Shown: positions 33,566 through 42,324 of the stretch, piece after piece
How the letters are laid out: the number at the start of each line of letters is the position of its first letter
How positions within the stretch are numbered: position 1 is the first letter of the stretch
Source: JAICYJ01 sp963797565
GTDB lineage: Bacteria; Actinomycetota; Thermoleophilia; Gaiellales; JAICJC01
Assembly: GCA_963797565.1 (NCBI GenBank)
Contig: CAWCPM010000010.1
Coordinates: 62,001 to 126,000, forward strand
Direction of reading: 5' to 3'
DNA: 64,000 bases
Notes under the pieces: generated by a model
Database searches by the model: none
What the model saw: the letters and a program-made list of their open reading frames with translations, nothing else
Told to the model about the DNA's origin: nothing
Made by a program: the position numbers and the translations under genes

Positions 33566-34444
33566 GTGGCGCTCGCGGCCGCGAATTGTCTGTACGCGGG
33601 GGCGTTCCCGGCAAGCGAGGTGGCGCTGCGCACGATCGGGCCGCTGACGCTGGCGGGGCTGCGGTTCGCGATCGCGGCGCTGGTGCTGTCGCCGATCGCG
33701 GTGCCGGTGATCCGGCGGCTGTCGACCGGGCAGCTGGCGCGGATCGCGGCCGTGGCGTCGATCGGGCTGTGGGGCCAGATGGTGCTGATCTACCTGGGTA
33801 TCAACCACTCCAACTCGGCAATCGCGGCGATCATCGTGGGCCTCGAGCCGGTGATGATCGCGGTGTGGGCGGCGCTGCTCCTGGGCGAGCGGTTCGTGGC
33901 GAGGACGGCGGCCGGGCTCTGCATCGGCCTGGTCGGCTCGCTGCTCGTGGCAGGGCTGGGCCGCCCGCACGGCGCCAGCCTCGCCGGGCTGCTGTTCCTG
34001 CTGGGCACCGGGGTGGCGTTCTCGTGGTACACGGTCGCCAGCAAGTCGTTCCTGGGCATGTGCAGCCCGATCGAGCTGACTGCGGTGATCAGCGTCGCCG
34101 GGGCGATCTGGGCGCTGGCGCCGATGCTGGCCGAGATCGCCCTGGGTAACGGGTTCGACGGCACCGGGCCGCAGAGCTGGGTGATGGTGCTGTACCTCGG
34201 CATCGGCAACAGCGTGATCGCCTACTCGCTCTGGAACCGGGCGTTGCGCGGCCTACCGGCAGCCGCGGTGGGGGCGTCGCTCTACGCCCAGCCGATCCTG
34301 GGGGCAGGGCTGTCGTGGCTGCTGCTGCGAGACGCGCTGCCGGCGACGTTCCTGCCCGGCGCCGTGCTGGTGCTGGCGGGCGTCTACGTGGCGTCCTCGG
34401 CACGGACGCGGGTGCCAGAGAGCTTGCCCGAAAGCATGCCCTGA
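33566..34444 (+). CDS. EamA-family (DMT) permease
   Basis: 292 residues with about ten hydrophobic helices in two EamA repeats, the layout of drug/metabolite exporters of the cytoplasmic membrane. The N-terminal repeat shows AAANCLYAGAFPASEVALRTIGPLTLAGLRFAIAA and the second ends SLYAQPILGAGLSWLLLRDALP, both typical. The substrate is unknown. The start is not certain: I use the GTG at 33566, since no other start codon is available in frame after the LON-domain gene. Confidence 0.88.
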   Translation: MALAAANCLYAGAFPASEVALRTIGPLTLAGLRFAIAALVLSPIAVPVIRRLSTGQLARIAAVASIGLWGQMVLIYLGINHSNSAIAAIIVGLEPVMIAVWAALLLGERFVARTAAGLCIGLVGSLLVAGLGRPHGASLAGLLFLLGTGVAFSWYTVASKSFLGMCSPIELTAVISVAGAIWALAPMLAEIALGNGFDGTGPQSWVMVLYLGIGNSVIAYSLWNRALRGLPAAAVGASLYAQPILGAGLSWLLLRDALPATFLPGAVLVLAGVYVASSARTRVPESLPESMP

Positions 34445-34500
34445 CCGGGCGAGTGACGGCCGCCGTGACCTTCCCGTAACCGCGCCGTCACCGCCCGTTG

Positions 34501-34529
34501 GCAACACCCGCGCCTGGCACCGGTGTTGC
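34501..34529. repeat. 29-bp palindromic repeat, copy 1 (convergent gap 34445-34636)
   Basis: Eight-base arms GCAACACC and GGTGTTGC flank a 13-base centre. The identical 29 bases recur at 48888-48916. Both copies sit in gaps between convergent genes. The gap holds other dyads, such as GTGACGGC with GCCGTCAC just upstream, and no visible gene. Confidence 0.8.
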
Positions 34530-34636
34530 GCGCGGGAGAGGGGTGTTTGGCTTAACCATCGCGTAAACCCGCGTAATTTGACACGACCGCCGTGGTGTTC
34601 CGGCACGGCACCGGCACGGATCGTGAGCGCGGCGTG

Positions 34637-36214
34637 TCAGTCCAGGACGAGGCCGAAGCACGAGCGGCGGGGATCGCCGGCCGCCGAGAGCTCGCCGCTG
34701 TCGTCCCGACGCACGGCGTTGGCGCCGCCGAAGTAGAGGTTCAGCCCGTCGAAGCGGACCAGCTGCTCGCCCCAGCGCTCCAGCTGCTGCAGCTGGTCGG
34801 GTTGGAGTCCTCCCTCGCAGTCGAGCCGGCCGCCCTCGACGTGCACCCGGGGGAAGGCCACGGCCTGGTCGATCGCCATGCCGTGCTCGACCACGTTCAC
34901 GATCACCTGCGTTATCGCCGAGCGCAGCCGGTTCGACCCGCTCGAGCCGACCACCAGCCTCACCGCCCCGTCCCGCTCGAGCACCGTCGGCGCCTGCATG
35001 CTGGTGAGCCGATGGCCGGGGCGCAGATGACGGCCCGCCGCCAGGTCCTCCTCACCCATCATGTTGTTCAGGTGCAGACCCGTGCCCGGGACGATCACGC
35101 CCGAGTGGCTCCCGTTCGAGGCCGTGAACGCGGCCGCGTTTCCCTCACCGTCGATCACCGAGATGTGCGTCGTGCCGCGATCGCTCGCCAGGGCGGGCAC
35201 GCCGGACGGCGCGTCCGCAAGCGCCCGCTCGATCTCGTGCCGCCCCGCCTGCACCTGCTCCCGCGACAGCAGGTGCGCCGCCAGCCCGCCCCTGTGCAGC
35301 AGACGCGCGAAGCGCGCGTCGCGCCGCCGTCCCGCCGCTCGCATCGACTCCGCCAGCACCCGCAGCGCATCCGCCTGCCCGGCGCTGCGACCCGGCGCGA
35401 ACGGCTCCAGCACCGCCAGCATGTAGGCGATCAGGGCGCCGCCGGACGACGGCGGCGCGTTCGTGATCAGCTCGTGCCCGCCGTAGGCCGACCGCAGCGG
35501 CCGCCGCCACACGGGCCGGTATGACGCCAGATCGGCCATCGTGAGACGGCCGCCGTGCCGGTGCTGGTGGTCGACCATCGCCCGCGCCAGCCGGCCGCGG
35601 TACAGCACGTCCGGCCCGTTGTCCGCGAGCAGCTCGATCGTGCCCGCCAGCTCCTTCTGCACGATCACGTCGCCCTCCCTGACGTAGCGGCCGCCCGGGG
35701 CGAAGATCGCCGAGGCCTCCGGCGTGCTGGTCAGGATCGCCCGGATCGCGTCGAACACCGCTCGCTGACCGTCGTTCGTGGGCACGCCTCGCGCCGCCGT
35801 CGCCGCCGCCGGCCGCACCAGGTCGGCCCACGCCAGCCGCCCGTACCTGCGGTGCGCCTCGTGCAGCCCCGCCACCACTCCCGGCACCGCACAGGCCGCC
35901 GACCCGATATGGAACACCTGCGTGGTCTGCTGGTCGAACGGCACCAGCACGTGCTCGACCTCGACCAGCCGCCTTCCTGCCGGCAGATCCTGGCCGGGGA
36001 TGGCGGTGAACGCGTCCAGCAGCGCCGCCTTCCCCCGCGCCGGCCGCACCATCACGAAGCCGCCTCCGCAGGGCCCGGTCAGCGCCGGCTCCGCCGCCCA
36101 CGACATCGCGCCCGCCGCGACCACCGCGTCCACAGCGGTTCCCCCGGCCTCAAGCGCCGCCGCACCGGCACGCGCCGTCAGCTCGTGGCCTGCGGCGATC
36201 GCTCCCCGCGCCAT
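34637..36214 (-). CDS. ggt: Gamma-glutamyltransferase family (Ntn-hydrolase)
   Basis: 525 residues. The family is made as a precursor that cuts itself before a Thr nucleophile, then breaks or transfers gamma-glutamyl bonds. The expected cut site is at DRGTTHISVIDGEGNAAAFTASN, preceded by about 345 residues of large subunit. GPCGGGFVMV and NNMMGEED are also conserved. There is no signal peptide (MARGAIAAGHELTARAG), so it would act in the cytoplasm, unlike classical periplasmic enzymes. Start at 36214 is chosen because the longer frame lies in the ftsZ coding region. It follows ftsZ on the same strand with 10 bp between. Confidence 0.9.
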   Translation of the reverse strand: MARGAIAAGHELTARAGAAALEAGGTAVDAVVAAGAMSWAAEPALTGPCGGGFVMVRPARGKAALLDAFTAIPGQDLPAGRRLVEVEHVLVPFDQQTTQVFHIGSAACAVPGVVAGLHEAHRRYGRLAWADLVRPAAATAARGVPTNDGQRAVFDAIRAILTSTPEASAIFAPGGRYVREGDVIVQKELAGTIELLADNGPDVLYRGRLARAMVDHQHRHGGRLTMADLASYRPVWRRPLRSAYGGHELITNAPPSSGGALIAYMLAVLEPFAPGRSAGQADALRVLAESMRAAGRRRDARFARLLHRGGLAAHLLSREQVQAGRHEIERALADAPSGVPALASDRGTTHISVIDGEGNAAAFTASNGSHSGVIVPGTGLHLNNMMGEEDLAAGRHLRPGHRLTSMQAPTVLERDGAVRLVVGSSGSNRLRSAITQVIVNVVEHGMAIDQAVAFPRVHVEGGRLDCEGGLQPDQLQQLERWGEQLVRFDGLNLYFGGANAVRRDDSGELSAAGDPRRSCFGLVLD

Positions 36215-36224
36215 CGCGCCGCTC

Positions 36225-37473
36225 CTACCCCTGCAGGAAGCTGGGCGGCTCGAGCAGGTCGCTCGGCGGCGGTGCCTGCGGACGCTCGCGCGCGAGTCTC
36301 GACGCCCGGAGATCCCGAGGACGAGAAGCCCGTGGCCACGACCGTCACCCACATCTGCCCGGCCAGCAGCTCGTCGACGGATGCGCCGAAGATGATGTTG
36401 GTGCGGTCGTCGGACGCCGCCCGCACGATCTCGGCCGCCTCGTTCACCTCGTGCAGCGACAGGTCGCTGCCGCCCGAGATCGAGAGCAGGATGCCGCGGG
36501 CGCCGCGCACCTCGTGGTCGATCAGCGGGCTCTTGATCGCCCGCGTCGCGGCCTCGGCGGCGCGGTTCGGCCCGGTCGACATGCCGATCCCCATCATCGC
36601 CGTGCCCGCGTCGGACATCACGGCGCGCACGTCCGCGAAGTCGAGGTTGATCAGCCCCGGCAGCGTGATCAGATCGCAGATGCCCTGCACGCCCTGGCGC
36701 AGCACGTCGTCGGCGATCCGGAACGCGTCGACCAGCGTCGTGCCCTTCTCGAGCACGTCCAGCAGCCGGTCGTTGGGGATCACGATCACCGTGTCGGAGG
36801 AGTCGCGCAGCGCCTCCACGCCGCCCCGCGACTGCTGCCCGCGGCGGCTGCCCTCGAACCCGAACGGCGACGTCACGATGCCGACGGTGAGCGCGCCCAC
36901 CTCGCGGGCGATGCGGGCCACGACCGGCGCCGCTCCGGTGCCGGTGCCGCCGCCCTCCCCCGCGGTCACGAACACCATGTCCGAGCCGCGCAGCACGGTC
37001 TTGATGCGGTCGTAGCTGCCCTCGGCGGCCAGCCGGCCGACCTCGGGGTCGGCTCCCGATCCCAACCCTTGAGTCTGCTCGCGGCCGATGTGGATCTTGG
37101 TCGGGGCGTCCGACATCTGCAGCTGCTGGATGTCGGTGTTGACGGCGATGAACTCGACGCCCTTCACGTCCGACTCGATCATGCGGTTGACGGCGTTGCA
37201 GCCGCCGCCGCCCACGCCCACCACCCGGATCACGGCCAGGTACGGCTGGCCCTCCGGGCGCGGGAAACGCGAGGTGTCGGTCGGCTCGGGCAGGTCGATC
37301 AGCTGGGGACGGACGGCGTCCGCCGCTGCGGAGGCGGCCGGGGCGGCCTTCGACTTGGCGCGGCCACGCGGCGTTGCCGTCTCCTCGGCGTCCTTCTCGG
37401 CGCTCTGACTGGCCTCGGTCGCCTTGAACAGCTGGGCGAGCGGGCCGTCGCGCATGCTGTTGCGCTTAGCCAT
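36225..37473 (-). CDS. ftsZ: Cell division protein FtsZ, frame broken near its C-terminus
   Basis: About 415 residues after correction. It is the tubulin-like GTPase that forms the division ring. Motifs: VVGVGGGGCNAVNRMIE, the GTP signature GEGGGTGTGAAPVVA and T7 loop NLDFADVRAVM. An unusual 75-residue N-terminal extension (MAKRNSMRDGPLAQLFKATEA, then Ala/Pro-rich) precedes the core. In the given frame the tail is nonsense. Removing one base in the CG-rich run near 36287-36297 yields RERPQAPPPSDLLEPPSFLQG and a stop at 36225, a proper C-terminal membrane-anchor-binding peptide. It has a GGGGGAGG ribosome site and overlaps parA. Confidence 0.95.
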
Positions 37474-38219
37474 CTCGGAGTACCTCCCCCGCCAGATCGC
37501 GGTAGGCCTTGGCGGCCTTTCCCTTGGGATCGTACTTGAGCACGGAGGTGCCCTTCACGGGCGCCTCCGCATAGCGGATCGTCTTTCGGATCTTGGTCTC
37601 GAACACCAGGTCGCCGAAGTTCTCCTCCAGGATCTCGACCGCCTCACGCGAGTGCAGCGTGCGCCCGTCGAACATGGTCGGCAGGATCCCCGCGATGCGC
37701 ACGTCCGGGTTCAGGTTCTCGCGGATCATGGTCAGCGTGTTCTCGAGCTGGATCAGCCCGCGCAGCGACAGGTACTCGCACTGCACCGGCACGATCACGC
37801 CGTCCGCGGCGGTGAGCGCGTTGATCGTGAGCAGGCCCAGCGACGGCGGCGTGTCGATCAGCACGTAGTCGTAGCGGCCGCGCACCGGCAGGAGCGCCTT
37901 CTGCAGCGCTCGCTCGCGCCCGATCATCGACGACAGCGCCAGCTCGGCGCCGGCCAGGTCGATGCTGGACGGCGGCCAGGTCGATCTCGCGCTCCAGGAT
38001 CACATCTTCCAGCGGCGTCTTGTGCACGAGCACGTCGAACATGGTGCGGTCGAGCTCGTCGGGGTCGACGCCCTGGCTCATGGTCAGGTTCGACTGCGGA
38101 TCGAGGTCAACGCACAGCACCCGCTTACCGCGCTCGACCAGGGCAACGCCGAGGTTGAGTGTGGTCGTGGTCTTCGCGACCCCGCCCTTCTGGTTTGCGA
38201 GCGCGATGACCTGCCCCAC
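37466..38219 (-). CDS. parA: ParA/Soj-family ATPase, frame broken by one base
   Basis: About 250 residues after correction. It is a Walker-type ATPase of chromosome or cargo segregation. The deviant Walker A is ANQKGGVAKTTTTLNLG, with CVDLDPQSNLT and, in the second frame, DYVLIDTPPSLGLLTINAL. Removing one base near 37973 joins them as EIDLAPSSIDLAGAELALSS, an exact family motif; the 754-nt length is 3n+1. The GTG at 38219 has GGAGGA eight bases upstream, and TAGACT lies further up as a possible -10. Its end overlaps ftsZ by eight bases, so segregation and division ATPases share a transcript. No parB is visible. Confidence 0.9.
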
Positions 38220-38357
38220 AGCGAGTCCTCCAACGATTGTGAGATCCGGCCGCGTACGTCCCTCGAGAGCCGCGGCCGCTGCACCGGTTCCGAACTGCAT
38301 CGGAACGCTGTTTCGTGCCTGCGGAGTCTATTCCTGCCCGGTTCCCGGGTTGTCCGG

Positions 38358-39425
38358 CTACTGCGCGCGGGCGCGGGCGGTGGCGATCCGCTCGGCCGGC
38401 ATGGGATGTGAGGCCGTCAGCGTGTGCCAGAGCCAGGGCGGCTCAAGCTCCATCAGGTTCTGGTCGACCAGCCGCTCGAAGGTGACCGCGTAGCGCTCGC
38501 CCTGGCCGGTGACGTCGACGGCGTAGGCGTCGGCGCGCCGCTCCAGCGCGCGCGAGTAGGCCGCGCCCAGCGGCGATACCAGCGCCGACCCGAGCGTGAG
38601 GCCGAGCACCAGCGACGGCAGCGACGTGAGATGTCCGGGGCCGTCCGGTGACAGCTCGCGCACGGCCAGCCATGCCCCCGCCATGCCGGCTGCCAGCGTC
38701 AGCGCCGTGATCCCGAGCAGCCGCCACACGTCCCCGTGGGCGTGGTGGCCGAGCTCGTGCGCCAGCACCAGGCGGGTGTCGGTGAGGCCCTCCTCGGCGT
38801 CCTCGCCCTCTGCGATGGTGTCGCCCACGTACACGCGCAGGGTCGGCCCCAGGCCGGCCACCATCGCATTCGCGGCCGACGTCTTCTCGCCCATGTGCAG
38901 CAGCCGCATCTCCTTGACCGGCACGCCGCTGGTGCGCACCGTCGCCCACAGCTCTTCGGCCATCGGCCCGTCGGACAGCGGCTCGCTCTTCATGAACAGC
39001 GGCAGCAGCAGCACCGGGAACAGCACCGACAGCGCCACCGACACCACCATCGCACCGCCCCAGGCCGGAACCGGCCACCAGTTCGGCCACAGCCGGCCCA
39101 GCCCCAGCAGGCCGAGCGCGATCAGGCCACCCAGTACCAGCCCGATCGCGCGTGCCTTGGCCTGGTCGGCCAGCCAGCCGCCGGTGGTCTGCCGGGACAG
39201 TCCGTTGCGGCGCGACAGCACCTCTTCGGCATACCCGAAGGGCAGGGAGATCAGCGGCAGCACCACGGCCAGGGCCAGCACGCAACCCCACCCGCCCAGC
39301 CGATCCGCCCAGTGCACGATCCCGACCAGCACCACCAGGCTGGCGGCCGAGTCGGCCCATGACAGCCGCCGGCGCGCCCGGTTGTAGACGGCAGCCTGGC
39401 GCTGCCTGAGCGGGTCGTCCTGCAT
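38358..39425 (-). CDS. M48-family (Ste24-like) membrane zinc metalloprotease
   Basis: 355 residues with several transmembrane helices in the N-terminal half. The zinc site HELGHH is at about residue 223, and the third ligand Glu is in ERRADAYAVD, as in CAAX-protease-type M48A enzymes. FGYAEEVLSRRNGLSRQT near the N-terminus is also typical. It probably degrades or processes membrane proteins with the active site in or at the membrane. Two bases separate it from ogt downstream of it in sequence order, on the same strand. Confidence 0.92.
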   Translation of the reverse strand: MQDDPLRQRQAAVYNRARRRLSWADSAASLVVLVGIVHWADRLGGWGCVLALAVVLPLISLPFGYAEEVLSRRNGLSRQTTGGWLADQAKARAIGLVLGGLIALGLLGLGRLWPNWWPVPAWGGAMVVSVALSVLFPVLLLPLFMKSEPLSDGPMAEELWATVRTSGVPVKEMRLLHMGEKTSAANAMVAGLGPTLRVYVGDTIAEGEDAEEGLTDTRLVLAHELGHHAHGDVWRLLGITALTLAAGMAGAWLAVRELSPDGPGHLTSLPSLVLGLTLGSALVSPLGAAYSRALERRADAYAVDVTGQGERYAVTFERLVDQNLMELEPPWLWHTLTASHPMPAERIATARARAQ

Positions 39426-39427
39426 GA

Positions 39428-39949
39428 TCAGCGGACGGCGGTGAGCGCCGCAGGGGCGAGCGCGAGCTGACCGGGGCCGTGTCCGGCCTCGTGGTCGATC
39501 AGCCAGGCCTTGCGGGGCAGGCCGCCGCCGTACCCCGTGAGCTTGCCGTTCGAGCCGATCACCCGGTGACAGGGCACGATGATCGAGATCGGGTTGCTGC
39601 CGTTGGCCGCCCCCACCGCCCGCGCCGAGCCGGGCCTGCCGACGCGCCGGGCAAGCTCGCCGTAGCTGATCGTCTCACCGTAGGGGATGTCGCACAGCGC
39701 CGACCACACCTGCTGCTGGAAGGGCGTCCCACGCGGGCCGAGCGGCAGGTCGAACTCGGTCAGGGTGCCTTCGAAGTAGCGGTCGAGCTGCCGCTCGGTC
39801 TCGTCCAGCACCGCCCGGTCGCCGGCCTCGCCGCCGCCCGGCCGGTGCTCCGGGAAGCGCGAGGTGTAGAGCAGCGTCAGCGCCCCGTCGCCTGCGCCGA
39901 TCAGCAGCGGGCCGATCGGGGACTCGAGAATCCGGTGAGTATCGGGCAC
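39428..39949 (-). CDS. ogt: Methylated-DNA-protein-cysteine S-methyltransferase
   Basis: 173 residues. It repairs O6-alkylguanine by moving the alkyl group to its own cysteine, in a single-use reaction. The acceptor is in IIVPCHRVIGSNGKLTGYGGG. The DNA-binding helix region TPFQQQVWSALCDIPYGETISYGELA is intact. It lacks the Ada regulatory half, so it is the stand-alone form. The start is a GTG at 39949. It lies upstream of the M48 protease gene on the same strand. Confidence 0.96.
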   Translation of the reverse strand: MPDTHRILESPIGPLLIGAGDGALTLLYTSRFPEHRPGGGEAGDRAVLDETERQLDRYFEGTLTEFDLPLGPRGTPFQQQVWSALCDIPYGETISYGELARRVGRPGSARAVGAANGSNPISIIVPCHRVIGSNGKLTGYGGGLPRKAWLIDHEAGHGPGQLALAPAALTAVR

Positions 39950-39978
39950 ACGTCCACTGTAGCCACGCGCGCGGCCGG

Positions 39979-41125
39979 TCAGGTCAGCCCGCGCAGGAGC
40001 TCCCGGGCGATCACCATCCGCTGGATCTGGTTGGCGCCCTCATAGATCTGGGTGATCTTGGCGTCGCGCATCATCCGCTCGACCGGGTACTCCTCGATGT
40101 AGCCGTACCCGCCCAGGATCTGCACCGCGTCGGTCGTCACCGCCATCGCCGTGTCCGAGCACATCAGCTTGGCCATCGCCGACGCCCGTGTCAGCTCCGG
40201 CCCGTCGATGCCCTCATCCAGCATCACGCCTACGTCGTAGAGCAGCCCGCGGCTGGCCTCGACCTTGACCGCCATGTCGGCCAGCATGAACTGGATGCCC
40301 TGGTGCTCCGAAAGCGGCTTCCCGAACGTCTCCCGCTCGGTCGCGTAGCGCAGCGAGTAGTCGAGCGCCGCCTGCGCGATGCCCAGCGCCTGGGCGCCGA
40401 TCCCCGGCCGCGAACGGTCGAGCACCCGCATCGCCGTGCGGAACCCGCTGCCCTCCTCACCGATCAGCGCCCCGGCCCCCACCCGGCAGCCGTCGAACAC
40501 CAGCTCGCCGGTGGTCGATCCCTTGATGCCCATCTTCGGCTCGATCCGCGCCACCGAGAACCCGGGCGCGTCGCTCTCGACCACGAAGGCCGAGATGGCA
40601 TCGCCCGTGCGGGCGAACACGACGTAGGTGTGCGCCACGCCCGCGTTGGTTATGAACCGCTTGCTGCCGTCGATCACCCACCCGTCGCCGTCGCGCCGCG
40701 CCGTGGTCAGCATCGCCCGCGCGTCCGAGCCCGACCCGGCTTCGCTCAGCGCGTAGGCCCCGATCCACTCGCCGCTGGCCCACCGCGGCAGGTAGCGCTG
40801 CTTCTGCTCCGCCGAGCCTGACAGCTCGATCGCGATCGCGCCCAGCGACTGCACCGCGAGCACCAGCCCGACCGTGGCGTCGGCCCAGCTCAGCTCCTCC
40901 ACCGCCCTCAGGAAGGTCAGTGTCCCCGTGCCGGTGCCGCCGTACTCCGGGGCGAACCCGAGCGCGAACACGTCGTTCTGGCGCAGCAGCTCGCACCGCA
41001 TCCCACGGGAACTCGGCCCGCTTGTCGACCTCGGCCGCGTGCGGCGCGATGTGGTCGCGGGCCAGCGTCCGCACCGCCTCGATCAGCGCCTGCTGCTCCT
41101 CGCTCTGGGGATGTCGCACGCTCAT
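39979..41125 (-). CDS. Acyl-CoA dehydrogenase, frame broken by one base
   Basis: About 381 residues after correction. The first 40 (MSVRHPQSEEQQALIEAVRTLARDHIAPHAAEVDKRAEFPW) and the rest lie in different frames; one extra base near 40999 explains this, and 1147 nt is 3n+1. Motifs: YALSEAGSGSDARAM, WVIDGSKRFITNAGVAHTYVVFA, GSTTGELVFDGCRV, with the catalytic Glu in IYEGANQIQRMVIAR. FAD-dependent, acyl-CoA substrate unknown; a branched or short chain is likely from the fold position of the Glu. The ATG overlaps the stop of the M24 peptidase gene (ATGA). Confidence 0.9.
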
Positions 41126-42303
41126 GACTCGATCAGCTCCTCGGACGCCGTGGTGATCGTCTCGAACCCGTCGGCCGTGACGGCGTACATGTTCTCGATT
41201 CCGACCGCCCCCCGCTCCGGGAACACGAACTTGGGCTCGACCGCGATCACGTTTCCCTCGACCATCGGCTCGTCGAACCCGGGCGCCAGCACCGGCAGCT
41301 CGTCGATCTCCATGCCCACGCCGTGCCCGAGGAAGCGGATCCGCCCCGCACCGTGCCCCATGAAGTGCTCGCCCAGCCCGGCCCGCTCGGCCAGCCGCTC
41401 GGCCAGCTCGAACAGCGCGCTGGGCGCCGTGCCCGGCCGGATCTCGGGCTCGACCGCGCGCAGGATCTCGACCGCCCGGTCGTACGCGGCGCGCAGGTCG
41501 GCGGCAAGCGGACCGAGCGCGAACGTGCGCGTCTGGTCGGCCAGGTAGCCCTGGTGGCCGCCGACCAGGTCGACGATCACCGGATCACCGGCGGCCAGCA
41601 CGTGGTCGTCGGGGCCCTTGCCCAGCACCGGGTTCGGCCCCGGCCCGCACAACGGCGAGTCGGAGTACCCGGGCACGGCCCCGCTCGGCCCGCACAGCAC
41701 CTGCCCGTAGTGCATCTCCTGGTTGAAGCCGCGGAACCGCAGCTGTCCCTGGTGGCCCGCCCCGCGCAGCACACGCTCCACGTCGGCCTGCACGGTGGCC
41801 TCGGAGACGCCCGCGCGAAGCAGCGACGGCACCCGCTCCGCGGCCACCCGCACCTGCTCGGCCGCCGCCCGCATCTGCTCGAGCTCCCAGCCGGTCTTGA
41901 CCGCGCGCACCGAGCGCAGCGCCTGCGAGCAGTCGCCCAGCCGGTATCCCGTCAGGCGTTTCTGGTAGCCGAGGTACCGCGCTGCGGGCAGCACATCCAG
42001 CTCGAGCCCGACCAGCGCACCGTCATCCACGCCGCAGCCGGCCAGCGCGGCCGGCAGCCCCGACAGCGATCCCAGCGGCTCGATCAGCTCCAGCGGCGAC
42101 TCGACCCGCGCCCGCTCCAGCGTGCGCCGCACCAGCAGCACCGGCCGGCCCGATGCCGGCACGATCAGGTGCGCCTGCTGGTTGGTGCCGGTCAGGTAGG
42201 CGAGGTCGGTGCTCTCGACGATCACGGCGGCATCGAGGCCGCCCGCCGCAAGGGCCGCCTGGAACCGCGCGATCCGCCCCTCGATCTCCTCGGCCGCAAT
42301 CAC
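41122..42303 (-). CDS. M24-family metallopeptidase (Xaa-Pro aminopeptidase-like)
   Basis: 393 residues: N-terminal creatinase-like domain (1-140) and C-terminal pita-bread domain. The five metal ligands are visible: Asp in VIVDLVGGHQGY, Asp in LADQTRTFALG, His in FLGHGVGMEIDELP, Glu in VIAVEPKFVFP and Glu in VGIENMYAVT. It probably cleaves the bond before proline in peptides, although some family members act on other amides. GTG start at 42303, seven bases after TAGTCT. It is the first gene of a unit with the acyl-CoA dehydrogenase and divergent from the amidohydrolase. Confidence 0.88.
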   Translation of the reverse strand: MIAAEEIEGRIARFQAALAAGGLDAAVIVESTDLAYLTGTNQQAHLIVPASGRPVLLVRRTLERARVESPLELIEPLGSLSGLPAALAGCGVDDGALVGLELDVLPAARYLGYQKRLTGYRLGDCSQALRSVRAVKTGWELEQMRAAAEQVRVAAERVPSLLRAGVSEATVQADVERVLRGAGHQGQLRFRGFNQEMHYGQVLCGPSGAVPGYSDSPLCGPGPNPVLGKGPDDHVLAAGDPVIVDLVGGHQGYLADQTRTFALGPLAADLRAAYDRAVEILRAVEPEIRPGTAPSALFELAERLAERAGLGEHFMGHGAGRIRFLGHGVGMEIDELPVLAPGFDEPMVEGNVIAVEPKFVFPERGAVGIENMYAVTADGFETITTASEELIES

Positions 42304-42309
42304 GCGGCG

Positions 42310-42316
42310 TAGACTA
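42310..42316. promoter_or_regulatory. Shared palindromic -10 for the M24 peptidase and amidohydrolase genes
   Basis: GTAGACTAC fills the middle of a 21-bp divergent gap. TAGACT forward is 9 nt from the TTG at 42325, and TAGTCT in reverse is 7 nt from the GTG at 42303. There is no room for ribosome-binding sites, so both mRNAs should be leaderless. Confidence 0.55.
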
Positions 42317-42324
42317 CCGGCCGC

